From a virus: a stretch of DNA of 36,630 nt. The position numbers and the translations under genes are program-made. Numbering within the stretch: the first letter of the stretch is position 1; each line of letters opens with the position of its first letter. Positions 36,479-36,630 of the stretch are shown piece after piece. The stretch spans positions 1-36,630 of the IMG/VR virus record IMGVR_UViG_3300024502_000027. One strand, given 5' to 3'. The notes beneath the pieces are model-generated. The model was given only the letters and a program-made list of their open reading frames with translations, was not told the DNA's origin and ran no database searches.

Positions 36479-36630
36479 AAAAAAGCATCTCAATCGCGTG
36501 GCCGAACTCGGCTGTATGGTGTGTCGAAGGTTGGGCTACGAAGGAACCCCATGCGAAATCCATCATATTCGTGCCGGTCAGGGATGGGGCAGAAGCTCTC
36601 ACTTTCAAACAATCGGGCTATGTCCTGAAC
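36465..36630 (+). CDS. ref: Ref-like RecA-dependent HNH nuclease (copy 2, 3' truncated)
   Basis: A GTG start (VTKDEKKHLNRV) immediately follows the overprinted ORF's stop and lies 14 bases inside the methyltransferase end. The 55 visible residues match copy 1 from residue 4 except one change (M23 to L, from A884 to T36531). C17, C20, H33, H34 and C53 are present. The window ends inside the gene; the identical continuation is at 984-1099 if the map is circular. Confidence 0.8.
   Translation, partial: MTKDEKKHLNRVAELGCMVCRRLGYEGTPCEIHHIRAGQGWGRSSHFQTIGLCPE
36532..36630 (+). repeat. Right-end copy of the 99-base exact repeat
   Basis: Identical to 885-983 and reaching the last base of the window. 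Together with the longer, imperfect ninB-orf-ref duplication, it indicates circular closure. Joining here gives a unit of 35,647 bases. Confidence 0.9.

Noticed and set aside
168-36630. Perfect terminal direct repeats like T7
   Set aside because: Only the last 99 bases are exact and they match internal bases 885-983 rather than the left end; the longer similarity is diverged and interrupted by an insertion.
1-36630. CRISPR arrays, insertion sequences, integrase/attachment sites, tRNA genes
   Set aside because: No evenly spaced repeats, transposase or integrase motifs, or cloverleaf-forming segments were found on either strand.

Overview
The window is almost certainly a near-complete genome of a tailed double-stranded DNA phage (Caudoviricetes), probably with a short tail. 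It carries a large terminase, a P22-type portal, a scaffold, an SU10-like major capsid protein, a P22 gp10-like tail hub and a set of large internal/ejection-type proteins, with no tape measure, sheath or tail-tube gene. A GH24 lysozyme beside a gene-transfer-agent-type holin, NinB, a Ref-like RecA-dependent nuclease and a lambda-type annealing/exonuclease pair point to a Gram-negative host. I cannot name the host. No integrase, DNA polymerase, helicase or clear CI-type repressor is visible, so lifestyle is open.

The genome has two opposed transcription arms that diverge near 33.13-33.23 kb and converge near 6.0 kb. The last 99 bases (36532-36630) are identical to internal bases 885-983, so the sequence closes on itself. 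I infer a circular or circularly permuted map of about 35.65 kb. On that reading the first ~884 bases are a diverged second version of the ninB-orf-ref module rather than a true downstream extension.

Rightward arm (33.2 kb to the end, continuing from ~0.8 to 6.06 kb): a PDDEXK-like nuclease; a 390-base gene-free stretch with an elaborate structured RNA and intrinsic terminator; an HNH protein; a replication-associated protein; ninB; small ORFs; a C5 cytosine methyltransferase with a nearly co-extensive second reading frame; a Ref-like nuclease; a glycosyltransferase; a Q/sigma-region-4-like regulator; a YqaJ/lambda-type exonuclease; two HNH-AP2 endonucleases; an SSB-tailed small protein; a cluster of short zinc-ribbon proteins sharing a recurring C-terminal/RBS cassette; and a MazG-like pyrophosphohydrolase.

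Leftward arm (33.13 kb down to 6.0 kb): first small early proteins and a Sak3-like single-strand annealing protein, then overlapping short regulators, a set of tiny basic proteins and a Cys-rich protein. Next come two SAM methyltransferases, an ADP-ribosyltransferase-like protein, packaging and head genes, a glycosyltransferase, adaptor and tail/hub genes, four internal virion-type proteins, tail fibre and fibre-assembly genes, and a lysis-proximal group. That group has a small holin-like protein, an HslV-like Ntn hydrolase, a metallophosphoesterase, a membrane-anchored coiled coil, a holin and a lysozyme. The exonuclease on one arm and the annealing protein on the other probably act together in recombination-based replication or repair.
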